In this document: positions 19,670-29,798 of the stretch, one piece after another
Position numbering within the stretch: position 1 is the first letter of the stretch
How the letters are laid out: each line of letters begins with the position of its first letter
NCBI RefSeq assembly: GCF_038024855.1
Contig: NZ_CP139089.1
Coordinates: forward strand, 1,922,001 to 1,986,000
Source of the DNA: Methylocella tundrae
Lineage (GTDB): Bacteria; Pseudomonadota; Alphaproteobacteria; Rhizobiales; Beijerinckiaceae
Direction: 5' to 3'
Length of the DNA: 64,000 nucleotides
Notes under the pieces: model-generated
What the model was told of the DNA's origin: nothing
Database searches by the model: none
What the model saw: only the letters and a program-made list of their open reading frames with translations
Position numbers and translations under genes: made by a program

Positions 19670-20302
19670 TCATGGAATGCCGATCAGCTTGTGAGTCTGG
19701 ACACTGAGGCGCCAATGCGGATGCGAAAGACAATAGGCGATCGCCGCGGCCGTATTCGCCGCGACATCAGCGCCATCCATGGGTTGCAGCCAGAAATGCG
19801 CGAAATCAAGCCCGCTCAGCGCATCGGGCGGCAAATCCGCTTGAGGAAACACCAGCTTCAGTTCAGATCCGCGCGTTACCGTCAGCGCCGCGCCCGCCTT
19901 GGGACTGACGCATAGCCAGTCGACGCCGCGCGGCGGCTCCAGCGTCCCGTTGGTCTCGACCGCGACCTCAAAACCGCGCGCATGGGCCGCCTCGATCAGC
20001 GCCTCGTCGAGTTGCAGCAAAGGCTCGCCGCCAGTAAAGACGACGAAACGATCGCCGGTTCCGCCGCGCCAGGCCGCCTCGATCGCGGCCGCAAGCGCCT
20101 CGGGGCGCGCGAAAGAGCCGCCGCCCTCCCCATCGGTTCCGACAAAATCGGTGTCGCAAAAGCTGCAGGTCGCCTCGACGCGGTCCTTTTCGCGGCCAGA
20201 CCACAGATTGCAGCCGACAAAGCGGCAGAATACGGCGGCGCGCCCGGCCTGAGCGCCCTCGCCCTGGAGCGTCAAGAACAGCTCTTTGACTGCGTAAGCC
20301 AT
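19670..20302 (-). CDS. queE: 7-carboxy-7-deazaguanine synthase (radical SAM)
   Basis: A 210-residue QueE from the ATG at 20302. The cluster-binding cysteines are C31, C46 and C49, spaced CX14CX2C, the variant known from several proteobacterial QueE proteins instead of CX3CX2C. VFTGGEPLLQ is the SAM-binding GGE motif and ETNGT follows. It converts 6-carboxytetrahydropterin to 7-carboxy-7-deazaguanine. It starts 15 bases beyond the trxA terminator and is likely expressed with queD from its own promoter or by read-through. Confidence 0.94.
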   Translation of the reverse strand: MAYAVKELFLTLQGEGAQAGRAAVFCRFVGCNLWSGREKDRVEATCSFCDTDFVGTDGEGGGSFARPEALAAAIEAAWRGGTGDRFVVFTGGEPLLQLDEALIEAAHARGFEVAVETNGTLEPPRGVDWLCVSPKAGAALTVTRGSELKLVFPQADLPPDALSGLDFAHFWLQPMDGADVAANTAAAIAYCLSHPHWRLSVQTHKLIGIP

Positions 20303-20315
20303 TCTTGTCCCAAGC

Positions 20316-20340
20316 AAAAAGGACCCCTGCGGGGTCCTTT
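20316..20340 (-). terminator. Intrinsic terminator after trxA
   Basis: A perfect 10-bp stem, AAAGGACCCC (20318-20327) against GGGGTCCTTT (20331-20340), with a three-base loop. On the leftward strand it is followed by a T-rich run. It lies 40 bases after the trxA stop and directly before queE, so it should separate thioredoxin from the queuosine genes. Confidence 0.88.
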
Positions 20341-20380
20341 CATTATAAACCGGCGCACAAAATGGCGCGAATTGGAAAGC

Positions 20381-20701
20381 TCAGATAGCCTCGGATATCC
20401 ATCTCTTGAGTTCGCCCTTCGGCGCCGCGCCGACCTTGGTCGAGGCGAGCTTTCCTTCCTTGAACAGCAACAAAGTCGGAATGCTGCGAATGCCATAAGC
20501 GCCCGCGGTGCCCGGATTCTCGTCGACATTGAGCTTGGCGATCGTCACCTTGCCCTCTAATTCGTCGGCGATTTCTTCCAGAGCCGGGCCGATCATTTTA
20601 CAGGGGCCGCACCATTCGGCCCAGAAATCCACTACGACCGGGCCGCCGGCGCCAACCACATCGCTTTTAAAATTCGCATCGGTGACTTTGACGGTCGACA
20701 T
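20381..20701 (-). CDS. trxA: Thioredoxin
   Basis: A 106-residue classical thioredoxin. The active site is W30-C31-G32-P33-C34 in [17 protein letters not shown]; the cis-proline segment reads [13 protein letters not shown]. It is a cytoplasmic disulphide reductase for ribonucleotide reductase and other targets. It lies downstream of addA on the same strand, ~180 bases away, and is closed by a strong terminator. Confidence 0.97.
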   Translation of the reverse strand: MSTVKVTDANFKSDVVGAGGPVVVDFWAEWCGPCKMIGPALEEIADELEGKVTIAKLNVDENPGTAGAYGIRSIPTLLLFKEGKLASTKVGAAPKGELKRWISEAI

Positions 20702-20880
20702 GGGCTGCTCTCATCATTCTGCGCGGAGAAATTCCACCTGCGTTTCATTTCGAAAGTAAGAAGGCTCGGCTCTTGCGTCAAGGCGCCCTCGTCGGTGCGC
20801 GCTTTTTGCCGCGCCGATTCCCTGGCGCTTTAGCTGACTCTTTTGTCAGAACAAATAGATATGATGATCACAAACGCGCC

Positions 20881-23800
20881 TTACGCCACCGCCGCGAGAG
20901 CCCCGTCGAGCAAAGCGTCGTCGAGGGTCGCGACAAGAGGCCCATCGGTCCAGATCAGCAGCATGCGCAGGCGTTTGGCCGGCCAGAGCGGCGCCAGCAC
21001 GGCGCGATACAGCGCCATTTGCGTCAGATAGCGCGCCGGGATGTCGGCGGTGGCGCAAGGCGCGCCGGTCTTGAAATCCGCCACAAGCACGTCATCCCCC
21101 GCAATCCCCAGGCGGTCGATCCGCCCTATGATCTCGATCGATTTTTCGCGCGGAAGGGCGATCTTGCCCGAAACCGCGACCTCGGCCCTTGATTGGGGGC
21201 CAAACAGGGGCGCAAGCTCCGGCGCGCCGATCACCGCGAGCGCCGCCTTGAGAAGATCTTCTCGCGTCGGCGCATCGAGATCGCCGGCTCTCGCCCCGAG
21301 AAACGCCAGCCCCGCCCTTGAGCGACTCTCAGGCGGAAGATCGGGCAGATATTGCAGCAGCACATGCGTCAAGGAGCCGAGACGCAAAGCCTCCCGCCGA
21401 GCCGGCGTCAGAGAAGAGTCAACCCAGCGATCGGCCGATGCGAGCGCGCTCGACGGCCGAATTGGCGGCGCCGGCTCCATCACCGGATCGACGCGCCGCC
21501 AGAGCCAGTCCGGCGGGGACGCCGCGGCGGCGGGGGGCGCCCGCGAAACAAGGGAGGCGGGATAACCGCCTTTCGAGACGAGACGAAGGATGCTCTCATC
21601 CGCGTTCCAGAACGCCGGGGCGCTTTCGATATCCGGATCATTCGCAAGCGCCGCGTCGATCATCTCGCCCCAGCAGCCTTGAGCGCGCCCTCTCGAGCCA
21701 TGAAACCCCGCGATATAGAGCCGCTCCTCGGCCCGCGTCAGGGCGACGTAAAGAAGGCGCCGATATTCATCCTGTCCTGCGCCGCGCATATTTTCCCGCG
21801 CGAGCGCCACAGCCTGGCAATCGGCCGCCTTGCGCGGCGACCAGGCGATTGCGGCGGAGGGTCCGGCCCCAACCACAAAAATGTTCGGATCATGGCGCGG
21901 CGACGGCGCGCCGCAAGTATCCGGCAAAAAGACGATTTTGGCCTCAAGCCCTTTCGCCGCGTGAACGGTCATGACGCGCACGACGTCGGCCCCGCTCTCC
22001 ATATCGCGCTTGATCGAACGCTCCACCGCCTCGAAGTCGGACAGAAAGCCTGAAAGCGAAGGCGCCGCCTCCGCCTCATGGGCGAGAGCGAGGCGCAAAA
22101 ATTCGTCAATGGCGTCGGCCGCCTCCGGGCCAAGCCGCGCCTCCATCGCGCGCCGCCCGCCATCCTCGCAGAGCAGACTGGAATAGAAGGCGAAAGGATT
22201 CTGCGCGGCGCGGCTGCGCCAAAGGTCAAGCTTTTGCCCCGCCGCCTCGCATTTTTCCTTGCGCGAGGCTTTGAGCGCCTCGAAAAGACTCGCCGGGCGG
22301 CGCGGGGCGAGCGCTAAAAGATCGTCATCGTCAAAGCCGATCAGCGGCGATTTCAAAACCGCGGCAAGGTTCAGGTCGTCCTCGGGCAGAAGCGCCGCGC
22401 GCCCCGCCGCGACAAGGTCAAGCACAGCGATATGTTCGGCAAGCTCAAGCCGGTCGGCGCCGGCGACAGGCACGCCATTCTGCTTAAGCGCTCGAATCAC
22501 CGCGTCGAAAAAGGCGCCGCGCGTTCGCACCAAAATGAGAATATCGCCCGCGCGGACAGGACGCGCGCCGCCGCCCGCGCTGTCGTAAACACACTCTCCC
22601 GACCCCTCGGCAATAAGACCGGCGATCTTTTGCGCGACGCGCTGCGCAATAAGGCTTGCCGGGTCCACCTCGTCCAGAATGTCGAGCGGCAGCCTCCAGT
22701 CGCGCGCGCTCTCGCGCGCCTCGACGCCAACCGGCGGCCAGATCTCGACGAGGCCCGGAAGCTTTTCCTTCAAGGCTTCATGCGGCATCCAGACGTCGAG
22801 ATCAGCGACAAGCCCATTTTGATGGGCGGGCGGAGCAAACACTTTGTCGACGGCCGCCAGCACGCCGGGCGCCGAGCGAAAAGATTGCGTCAACCGCACA
22901 TGCGCGAAGGTCTCCGCTCCGGCGGTGAATTTACGCTCGAATTTCTGCCGCATCTCGCCGAACATATGCGGCGCCGCGCCCTGGAATGAAAAGATCGACT
23001 GCTTTTCGTCCCCGACGGCGAAGAAAGTCCGGGCGCTTGTCGCGCTGCCCGCGCCGACCGCGAAGTCGCCCGTCAGCCGCTCGAGAATCCGCCACTGCGC
23101 GGCGCTCGTGTCCTGCGCCTCATCGACGAGAATATGGTCGATTCCGGCGTCGAGCTTATAAAGCACCCATGCCGCCTCGGACCGTTCGAGCAGCGCCAGC
23201 GTCTTCGACACGAGATCATCGAAGTCGAGGATGCCGCGCGCGGCCTTCATCGCCTCATAGCGCTGGAAGATCGCATCAACGAGGAGAGCCAGCGCGACTG
23301 AGCGCTCCACGGTGGCGGCGGCTTTCTGTTCGGCGCGCAGAACCTCGAGCCGCTCCTGCTCGGCATAAAACCCGGCCTCGATGTCCGGCCGCTGTTTCGC
23401 CAAAGCCTTGGTGAGGAGGCTGACATATCGCTCGTCATCGTCCTTGAAGAAAATCGAAAGATAAGAGCCAAGGCAAGATTCGGCGTCTCCATCCGCCCGA
23501 TGCGCGGCCGCTTGCCGGAACAACGCCGCCCTCTTGCGGTCTGTTGCGCCGCCTGCTTCGAGAAATGTGGCGATCTCGCGCCATCGCGCCGGAGTGATGC
23601 CGTCCTCGATCATCTGCCGCCTGATCGCGGCGACGTCCCGCCCCGCGGCCAGCCCCAAAGCCTTGCGAAGACTGGACTCATGATTCTGCGGCCAGGACGC
23701 GCGGGACATGGCGCGATGGCGCATCGCCTCCTTGACGAGGGTTTCGAATCCCTGCCCCGAGCAATCCTCCGTCACGCGCGAAAGCATGACCGCGAGCGCC

Positions 23801-24324
23801 GCGTCATCGCGGGATGCGTGATCCAACACCTCGCGCCGGGCGCGCTGCAACAGTTCGGCCTGCCCCATCTCATCGGCGACCTCGAAACGCGCGGGCGCGT
23901 TCGCCTCGAACGGAAAGAGATGAAGCAGCCTTTCGCAGAAGGCGTGAATGGTCTGGATTTTCAGGCCGCCCGGCGTCTCGACCGTACGCGCAAAGAGTTT
24001 TCGCGCCGCGACTCTTTCCCGCGCGCCGGGGTCTGGCGCGCCGGTCGCGATGATTGATTTGCGCAGGTCCGCGTCGTCGAGCCGCGTCCACAGCGCCAGA
24101 GTATCGAAGACGCGCGTCGCCATATTCGCCGCCGCCGCCTTGGTGAAGGTCAGGCAGAGTATTTTCGAGGGCGGCGCGCCTTGCAACAGCAGCCGCACGA
24201 CGCGCTGGGCGAGCACATGCGTCTTGCCGGAGCCGGCGTTGGCGGAGACCCACACGGAAGCGCCGGGATCTGAGGCCTGACGCTGCTTTTCCAGCGTGTG
24301 CAGAGGGATGTTGGCGAGAGCCAT
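20881..24324 (-). CDS. addA: Double-strand break repair helicase/nuclease AddA
   Basis: A 1147-residue UvrD-like helicase-nuclease from the ATG at 24322-24324, which overlaps the addB stop by one base (TAATG). Walker A VSANAGSGKTHVLAQRV, motif Ia LCLTFTKAAAANM, Walker B ILVDEAQDTSAAQW, GDEKQSIFSFQGA and VMTVHAAKGLEAKIVFLPD are all seen. The C-terminal RecB-like nuclease domain has GRIDRLG and LVADFKTG. With AddB it processes broken ends to Chi-like sites for RecA loading. An in-frame extension of 12 codons upstream lies within addB. Confidence 0.95.
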   Translation of the reverse strand: MALANIPLHTLEKQRQASDPGASVWVSANAGSGKTHVLAQRVVRLLLQGAPPSKILCLTFTKAAAANMATRVFDTLALWTRLDDADLRKSIIATGAPDPGARERVAARKLFARTVETPGGLKIQTIHAFCERLLHLFPFEANAPARFEVADEMGQAELLQRARREVLDHASRDDAALAVMLSRVTEDCSGQGFETLVKEAMRHRAMSRASWPQNHESSLRKALGLAAGRDVAAIRRQMIEDGITPARWREIATFLEAGGATDRKRAALFRQAAAHRADGDAESCLGSYLSIFFKDDDERYVSLLTKALAKQRPDIEAGFYAEQERLEVLRAEQKAAATVERSVALALLVDAIFQRYEAMKAARGILDFDDLVSKTLALLERSEAAWVLYKLDAGIDHILVDEAQDTSAAQWRILERLTGDFAVGAGSATSARTFFAVGDEKQSIFSFQGAAPHMFGEMRQKFERKFTAGAETFAHVRLTQSFRSAPGVLAAVDKVFAPPAHQNGLVADLDVWMPHEALKEKLPGLVEIWPPVGVEARESARDWRLPLDILDEVDPASLIAQRVAQKIAGLIAEGSGECVYDSAGGGARPVRAGDILILVRTRGAFFDAVIRALKQNGVPVAGADRLELAEHIAVLDLVAAGRAALLPEDDLNLAAVLKSPLIGFDDDDLLALAPRRPASLFEALKASRKEKCEAAGQKLDLWRSRAAQNPFAFYSSLLCEDGGRRAMEARLGPEAADAIDEFLRLALAHEAEAAPSLSGFLSDFEAVERSIKRDMESGADVVRVMTVHAAKGLEAKIVFLPDTCGAPSPRHDPNIFVVGAGPSAAIAWSPRKAADCQAVALARENMRGAGQDEYRRLLYVALTRAEERLYIAGFHGSRGRAQGCWGEMIDAALANDPDIESAPAFWNADESILRLVSKGGYPASLVSRAPPAAAASPPDWLWRRVDPVMEPAPPIRPSSALASADRWVDSSLTPARREALRLGSLTHVLLQYLPDLPPESRSRAGLAFLGARAGDLDAPTREDLLKAALAVIGAPELAPLFGPQSRAEVAVSGKIALPREKSIEIIGRIDRLGIAGDDVLVADFKTGAPCATADIPARYLTQMALYRAVLAPLWPAKRLRMLLIWTDGPLVATLDDALLDGALAAVA

Positions 24325-27300
24325 TATGCGCCGCTCTCCGTCTCGCCGCTCAGCGACCATTCCTTGACCCGCGCCAGATGATCATAGGCGTTATAGCTCT
24401 TGGCGAATTTGGGGAACGGGCGCGCCGGATAGGGCGTCGCCGGATCGCGGAACTGGGTCAGCAAAGCGATGAGCGCGGCAAAGTGATCGTCCGCCACGTC
24501 CATGAAGGTTGTCTTTTCCCGCGCGAAATCGACCGGCTTGATCTCGCCGCCATCCGCGCCGCCGAGTTTCAGGTAGAGGCCAAAAATCGCGTCTCGATCG
24601 GGCGGAAGATCAAATGCGCCGCGGCGGGCCATCGCCGCCTCCAGCGTGAGCTGCGGCGCAAAGCCGACCAGAATCTCTTTGGTCCCCGGCGGCGTCCCTG
24701 TTTTATAATCAATGAGCGTTATCGAGCCGTCCTCGGCCAACTCGATGCGATCCGCCCGCGCGGTCAGGATGAAAGGCGACCCATCGCCGAGCGTCAGTTC
24801 GAGCTTGCCCGGGATTTCGCTTCTGATTTGCTGAACGCTGTCCCGCCGCCCCGCCTCAAAGCGAAGATAAAAGTCGATCATCTTTTCAAGACGCGGCCAG
24901 GCGAAGCCACGAAAATCTGGATCATCCAGTTGATCCTTCAGTCCGTCGCGCAAGAGCTGGCGAAGCTCGTCGCGCGCCCCCGTGGGCAGTTTTCCGCTGG
25001 CATGGGCTTTGACAAAAAGCTCCAATGCGGCGTGAATGGCGCTGCCGGTCTCGGCCGGCCCGGCGGCGCGCCCGATCGGCGCCAATTCGGCAAGTTCGAG
25101 GATTCTTTCGGCATAGAGCGCATAAGGGTCGCGCCGCAAGGTCTCGATCTTGGTGACGCTGAGGCTCGAAGGACGCAGCTCGAGGGGCGGTCTTGGCGCC
25201 GGCCGCCTGATCGGCGGCGCGGGCGCGAGGGGGCGGTCGATCGCGCGCGCAAGATCGACATAGACCTGTCCCCGCAAGACGCAGCCGCGCCAGCTCTCAT
25301 CGCCCAGCGCCGCAAGCCGCTGCAGGAAACGCGACGCGACGGTCGGCGCGCCGCCGCGCTTTTGCGCGCGGCTTAGGATCACCCTTGCCCGCGCAAAACC
25401 TTGCGTAAAATCATGCGCCGTCTGGCCGAGCTTGCGCTCGGGCGGCGTCAGGCCCAGCGCCGCGCGCATCGGCCGGTTGAGAAAGGCGTCGGCGCGCGCC
25501 TGCGGCGGCCAGACTGTCTCGTCGAGGCCGCCGAGCAGCATCAGATCAGCGTCCATCAGGCGCGCTTCGAGAAGGCCGAGAATCTTCAATCGCGGATGCG
25601 CCTTTTGCGGTCCGCGCAGCCTGACGTCGCGCGCCACAGCCGCGAAGAAGAAGCCGTAAGATTCGGCGTCGAAGCGCATGCCGGCCGTCGCGTTTGCTGA
25701 CAGTTCATCGAAGAGGGCGTCGAGCGCTCCGACATCCTCGCCGCTCGTTCGCGCGTCCTCCCCGGCCGTGATCGCTGCGATCGCCGCCCGATGCGCGCTG
25801 ATCCAGCTTTTGAGATCGTGCTCACCTTCAAGGGCGAGCGCCGGTGCGAAGGCCGCGGCGAGGCGGCGCAGCAGATCCTCAAGAATCTCCCATTCGGGCG
25901 CGGAAATGCGCCGTTTGGCCGGATGAGCGAAACGATCCCTCGCCTCCGCCCGCGCCATAGCAATCGCGCGCGCCGGATCAGCGACGACGCGAGCGTCTCG
26001 CTCGCCCGCCGCGCTGGAGCGCAAGACGCCGATTTCGAAGAGGGAAGACAGACGCCCGATGTCATCGCGCAAGAATCCAAGACGCACTCCGGGATGGGCC
26101 AGCAGCGCCGCAAGGCTCGCCGCGCTCATGTCCTCGGCGGCGCAGGCGATGGCGAGCCGCGCCAGAACGCCCGCAGGGCTCGCGCTCAAAGGATCGCCAC
26201 CGGAATCATCGACCGCAACGCCCCAGCGCAGCAATTCGGCCGTGACGCGGCGCGCCAATTCGCGGTCCGGCGTCACCAGCGCCGCCGTTTGCCCGGGCGC
26301 CTCCAAAACCTCGCGCATGGCGATGGCGAGGCCCAGCGCCTCCTCGCGTTCGTCGGCGGCTTCGATCAGGCTGACGCCCGCTAGCGCCTCGTCGAGCATG
26401 ACGCGGTCGATCCGGCCGCGATAGGCAATCCATTCATCCGTGGCCTCGGCGGGGCGCAGAGCCTGCGACAGGAATTGCTCCCTGAGGCGCTGACCGACCG
26501 ATGTCTCGCCAAGCGGCGCGACCTCCGCGCGGGAGAGCTGCAGCGTGCGCAAAAGCCGGCTCATCGCCGCCTGCGGATGGGTGAAGGCGGCCTCATGCTC
26601 GCCCTCTCCGCCAATCAGCGCGAAGGCGGCGTCATCGAGGTCGAGATCAAGGCCCGGCAGCACGACCGCGCCTTTGGGCGATTCAGCGATGGCTTTGAGG
26701 AGACGCGCCGTCGCCCGATTGGATCCCGTCGAGCCGATCGCAACGACCGGTCCCTGCCACCGTCCCTCGCGCAATTTTATGCTTTGCTTTTCGATCAGCG
26801 CGACCTGGCGCCTCGCCTTGTCGACGAGCCCGCGCTCATCCAGAATTTTCGGCCATCCCTTGATCGCGATATTCAGGAAATCGAGCGTGATGCGCCAATA
26901 GGGATCGAACTCCGGCAGCACCAGGGGATCGAGCCTTTCCCAGTTGATGTCCTCAATGATCAGTTCATCAATGAGCCCCGCCAGTTCGCCGGACAGATGC
27001 CAGGCGTCGGCGGCGGTGGTCGCGACGAGAAAAGACTCCCGCGCGTCGACCACATAACCGCCTTGCGCATCGACGCGCACGATGGCGTGGCGCAGGGCCC
27101 GCGCCCAGGACAGGATCAGCTCTGAAAGCTGCATGCGCCGCGCGATGTCGCCCATCGCCAGAGGCAGATCGAGCGGCTGGCCGAGTTCGTCGCCGGCGCC
27201 CTCCTCGAAGATGAGGCTCGTCTCGGTCTCCTCCAGCGCGCCGAGCGGCAGGATATTCGGCAGCAAGGTCGCGCTGGCGCCGACCGCGCGGGAAAACTCG

Positions 27301-27473
27301 TCCGTCAGCGCGCGCGCGGCGCGGCGCGTCGGCACATAAATGGTCGCTTCCGCGAGCGCCAACGGCCCAAGTTTTCTGGAAAACCCTTCGACGACCTCGC
27401 CATCAAGGAAGGCCTTGGCGAAGGTCTTCAGAAAGGGCGCGCTCGGCGCGATGGTGAAGACGTTCTTTTTCAC
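24324..27473 (-). CDS. addB: Double-strand break repair protein AddB
   Basis: A 1049-residue alphaproteobacterial-type AddB. It opens NVFTIAPSAPFLKTFAKAFLDG, has the inactivated helicase-like core (YVPTRRAARAL, LVTPDRELARRVTAELLRW), and ends with a RecB-family nuclease domain containing TARADRIELAEDGSITLIDYKTG. AddB recognises recombination hot-spot sequence and cuts the 5' strand. addA follows with a one-base overlap. The upstream intergenic region is short and then interrupted by an IS1595-type element, so the promoter must lie within about 220 bases. Confidence 0.95.
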   Translation of the reverse strand: MKKNVFTIAPSAPFLKTFAKAFLDGEVVEGFSRKLGPLALAEATIYVPTRRAARALTDEFSRAVGASATLLPNILPLGALEETETSLIFEEGAGDELGQPLDLPLAMGDIARRMQLSELILSWARALRHAIVRVDAQGGYVVDARESFLVATTAADAWHLSGELAGLIDELIIEDINWERLDPLVLPEFDPYWRITLDFLNIAIKGWPKILDERGLVDKARRQVALIEKQSIKLREGRWQGPVVAIGSTGSNRATARLLKAIAESPKGAVVLPGLDLDLDDAAFALIGGEGEHEAAFTHPQAAMSRLLRTLQLSRAEVAPLGETSVGQRLREQFLSQALRPAEATDEWIAYRGRIDRVMLDEALAGVSLIEAADEREEALGLAIAMREVLEAPGQTAALVTPDRELARRVTAELLRWGVAVDDSGGDPLSASPAGVLARLAIACAAEDMSAASLAALLAHPGVRLGFLRDDIGRLSSLFEIGVLRSSAAGERDARVVADPARAIAMARAEARDRFAHPAKRRISAPEWEILEDLLRRLAAAFAPALALEGEHDLKSWISAHRAAIAAITAGEDARTSGEDVGALDALFDELSANATAGMRFDAESYGFFFAAVARDVRLRGPQKAHPRLKILGLLEARLMDADLMLLGGLDETVWPPQARADAFLNRPMRAALGLTPPERKLGQTAHDFTQGFARARVILSRAQKRGGAPTVASRFLQRLAALGDESWRGCVLRGQVYVDLARAIDRPLAPAPPIRRPAPRPPLELRPSSLSVTKIETLRRDPYALYAERILELAELAPIGRAAGPAETGSAIHAALELFVKAHASGKLPTGARDELRQLLRDGLKDQLDDPDFRGFAWPRLEKMIDFYLRFEAGRRDSVQQIRSEIPGKLELTLGDGSPFILTARADRIELAEDGSITLIDYKTGTPPGTKEILVGFAPQLTLEAAMARRGAFDLPPDRDAIFGLYLKLGGADGGEIKPVDFAREKTTFMDVADDHFAALIALLTQFRDPATPYPARPFPKFAKSYNAYDHLARVKEWSLSGETESGA

Positions 27474-27696
27474 GCGGGCCTTTCGTGAATGGTAGCGCGG
27501 GCGGCGGCTATCATAGGCGTGCAGAATCGGCGGCCTATGGCATCGGCCGGTCTATCCACAGATTGCACAGGATCCCGCCTTAAACGCAGCCGCAAGAGCG
27601 GCAGAAAGCTTCTGTCCGTACGACGCGATGGGCGATATTATACTTGACGTAGTATATTGATCGGAGCAGGTTGATTCCATTGAGGAGTTAGCCGTC

Positions 27697-28629
27697 ATGT
27701 CGTCCTCTCTCTCTGACAAACACTTCCACGATGAGCGCGCCGCCTACGCCTACGTTGAGTCGCGCGTTTGGCCGACTGGTCCGGTTTGCGCTCACTGCGG
27801 CAACGCCGATGCGTCGCGGATGAAATTGATGGCTGGCAAATCTACTCGCATCGGCGTCCGCCAATGCAACGAATGTCGCAAGCCGTTTACCGTGAAGGTT
27901 GGGACCATTTTTGAGTCTAGCCACGTTCCGTTGCGCCTGTGGTTGCAAGCAATACATCTCATGACAGCGAGCAAAAAGGGGATTAGCTCTAACCAGCTTC
28001 ACCGCACCCTTGGCGTGACCCTGAAAACCGCTTGGTTTATGTCGCACCGCATTCGTCTCGCGATGCAGGGCAGAGGCCTTGCGCCGATGGGCGGCGAAGG
28101 CGCGACCGTTGAGATCGACGAAACCGTTATCGGCAAGCAGGAACGCGCTCTGAAAGACGCTTCTTTCAAAGGCTATAACTTCCGCAATGTTGTGCTCCCC
28201 CTTGTGGAGCGTGGTGGTTCTTCGCGCAGCTTCCATGTTGATGGAATCAGCGTGGTCGACGCCGACATAGAGCCGATCGTGAAGGCTAACATCGCTTGCG
28301 CAACTGCGATCATGACCGATGAGGCGACCCGCTATAAGTCGATTGGCAAGGCGTTTGCCAGCCACGACACCGTCAACCATCGTCTTGGCGAATACGGGCG
28401 CGGCGTTGTCACCACAAACACGGTGGAAGGCTTCTACAGCATCTTCAAACGCCGCATGAAAGGCGTCTATCAGCATTGCGGCGCGCGGCATTTGCACCGC
28501 TATCTGGCCGAATTTGATTTTCGTTATTTGAACCGTATTAAGCTTGGTATCAATGATGTTGCACTTGCTGACCACGCCTTGAAGGGCATCGTCGGAAAGA
28601 GGCTCGCTTATCAAACGGCTCATGACTGA
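27697..28629 (+). mobile_element. IS1595-family transposase (ISXO2-like)
   Basis: A 310-residue intact transposase. The N-terminal zinc ribbon (VCAHCGN ... RQCNECRKPF) and the ISXO2-like DDE/N core are clear: TVEIDETVIGKQ, IMTDEATRY and NTVEGFYSIFKRRMKGVYQH. The start ATG has GAGGAG upstream. The gene is oriented away from addB. Terminal inverted repeats and a target duplication could not be fixed by eye, so the exact element ends are unknown; the likely extent is ~27600 to ~28840. Confidence 0.92.
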
Positions 28630-28637
28630 AAGACCCT

Positions 28638-28829
28638 ATGGCAAAAGTCGAAAAACCAAAGGCGAAACCAAAGCCTAAGTTGGCCGACCAAGAGCAATCC
28701 GAGCGGTTTATAGAAACCGCCCGGAAGCTTGACGTTGAGAATACGGGCGAGACATTCGAACGCGCGTTCGAAAAAATCGTGCCCGCTAAGAGGCCGTCTC
28801 GGAGACCAGCCCCGCCAAGTCGCGCATAA
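28638..28829 (+). CDS. Small Lys/Pro-rich ORF companion of the IS1595 transposase
   Basis: A 63-residue basic protein starting eight bases after the transposase stop. It has a Lys/Pro-rich head (KVEKPKAKPKPKLADQ) and a helical middle with SERFIETARKLDVENTGETFERAF. I recall similar short ORFs directly behind IS1595-type transposases in other Hyphomicrobiales, which would make it an element passenger. The function is unknown. Its 3' end overlaps the convergent HEPN-like gene by 44 bases. Confidence 0.55.
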   Translation: MAKVEKPKAKPKPKLADQEQSERFIETARKLDVENTGETFERAFEKIVPAKRPSRRPAPPSRA

Positions 28830-29577
28830 ATGCGCGACACGCATTAAATACGTTGACGGCCTCCTCCTCCGTATACGTTTGTTTTGGGTGCATGACCTCG
28901 TTTCTCCATCCAAGCTTGACGTTATAGAGGTGAGCAGCGCTTTCAGCGTATTGCTTAGTCAACCTCTCTTTCGGAGGAAGAGCCTTTATCGCCTTGTTCA
29001 CCTCATCCAGTATATTTTGCCAATTTTTTGTAGACGGCAGGCTAATGTGTAATAGGTCGCCCAATCGTTGCACGCCCACCTCCATAACTCTCATAAGGTG
29101 GAAAACAGCTGCAGTGTGACGCGATAGAGCTAAACAATTTCCAGCTTCTGCAATATCCTCAGTCAGCGCAGGAAAGTTGGCGCTTACATCAGGTCCAAAC
29201 AGGCCGCCGTCCGAGCCGAAATAAGTTTGGGTGGTTTGCTCTAGAACCAACAAATTTATTGAAAAAAACTCGTCTTCTAAACGTCCGGTTATATCATCAA
29301 TGAGCTTATTCAAATCGCGAATCGATACGGGTCCGGGCTCTAATCTAACGATCATCCGATCTACAGCTATTCGCGTTATATTTGCCCCTAAAATGATGCA
29401 TGACTCTCGCAAAGCGCGACAGTGTTTCAAGGCGTCATTGTTTTCTTGCTCCGAAATTATCTCGTGTTTGCCATTGATGGGGTCGCGGCTAGTGGCGACA
29501 TACATCGTAAGCGCCGACGACAATTCCTTTAAACTCATCACGGCTACTATAAAGGGTCGCCCATTTAGCTTTAGCAT
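28786..29577 (-). CDS. HEPN-like protein of unknown function
   Basis: A 263-residue soluble protein with no signal peptide or membrane helix. The last ~55 residues form helices carrying RNEVMHPKQTYTEEEA: Arg225 and His230 fit the R-x4-6-H motif of HEPN RNases, and the M-H-P-x-x-x-Y-T pattern is common in Abi-C-like and HEPN proteins. The N-terminal ~200 residues are not recognised. HEPN proteins act in toxin-antitoxin, abortive infection and RNA processing; none of this is proved here, and no antitoxin gene is visible beside it. GC is near 48% in a sampled line, well below neighbours, suggesting acquired DNA. It abuts an insertion sequence. Confidence 0.6.
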   Translation of the reverse strand: MLKLNGRPFIVAVMSLKELSSALTMYVATSRDPINGKHEIISEQENNDALKHCRALRESCIILGANITRIAVDRMIVRLEPGPVSIRDLNKLIDDITGRLEDEFFSINLLVLEQTTQTYFGSDGGLFGPDVSANFPALTEDIAEAGNCLALSRHTAAVFHLMRVMEVGVQRLGDLLHISLPSTKNWQNILDEVNKAIKALPPKERLTKQYAESAAHLYNVKLGWRNEVMHPKQTYTEEEAVNVFNACRAFMRDLAGLVSETAS

Positions 29578-29798
29578 CTCCGACAGGCTCCAAAGCCTGC
29601 CGGGTTGAATTGCAGTCGCGTCCCCTAGTCTCTCCGGCGGCGGCGCTCATGCTAGCGCCCCGCTGTTACTACGGCAAGTATAATATCCCCAACGCGATGT
29701 TGAGAACATATCAGGAACTCACACGCCGAGCAACTGCCGTGATCGAGCCCAAGCGCTTGACGCCTGGCTCGCGCGCGCTTACCTATGGTCGCGCAAAC

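Noticed and set aside
27688..28623. 311-codon reverse frame opposite the IS1595 transposase
   Set aside because: The forward strand encodes a full DDE transposase with zinc ribbon; the reverse frame has no motif.
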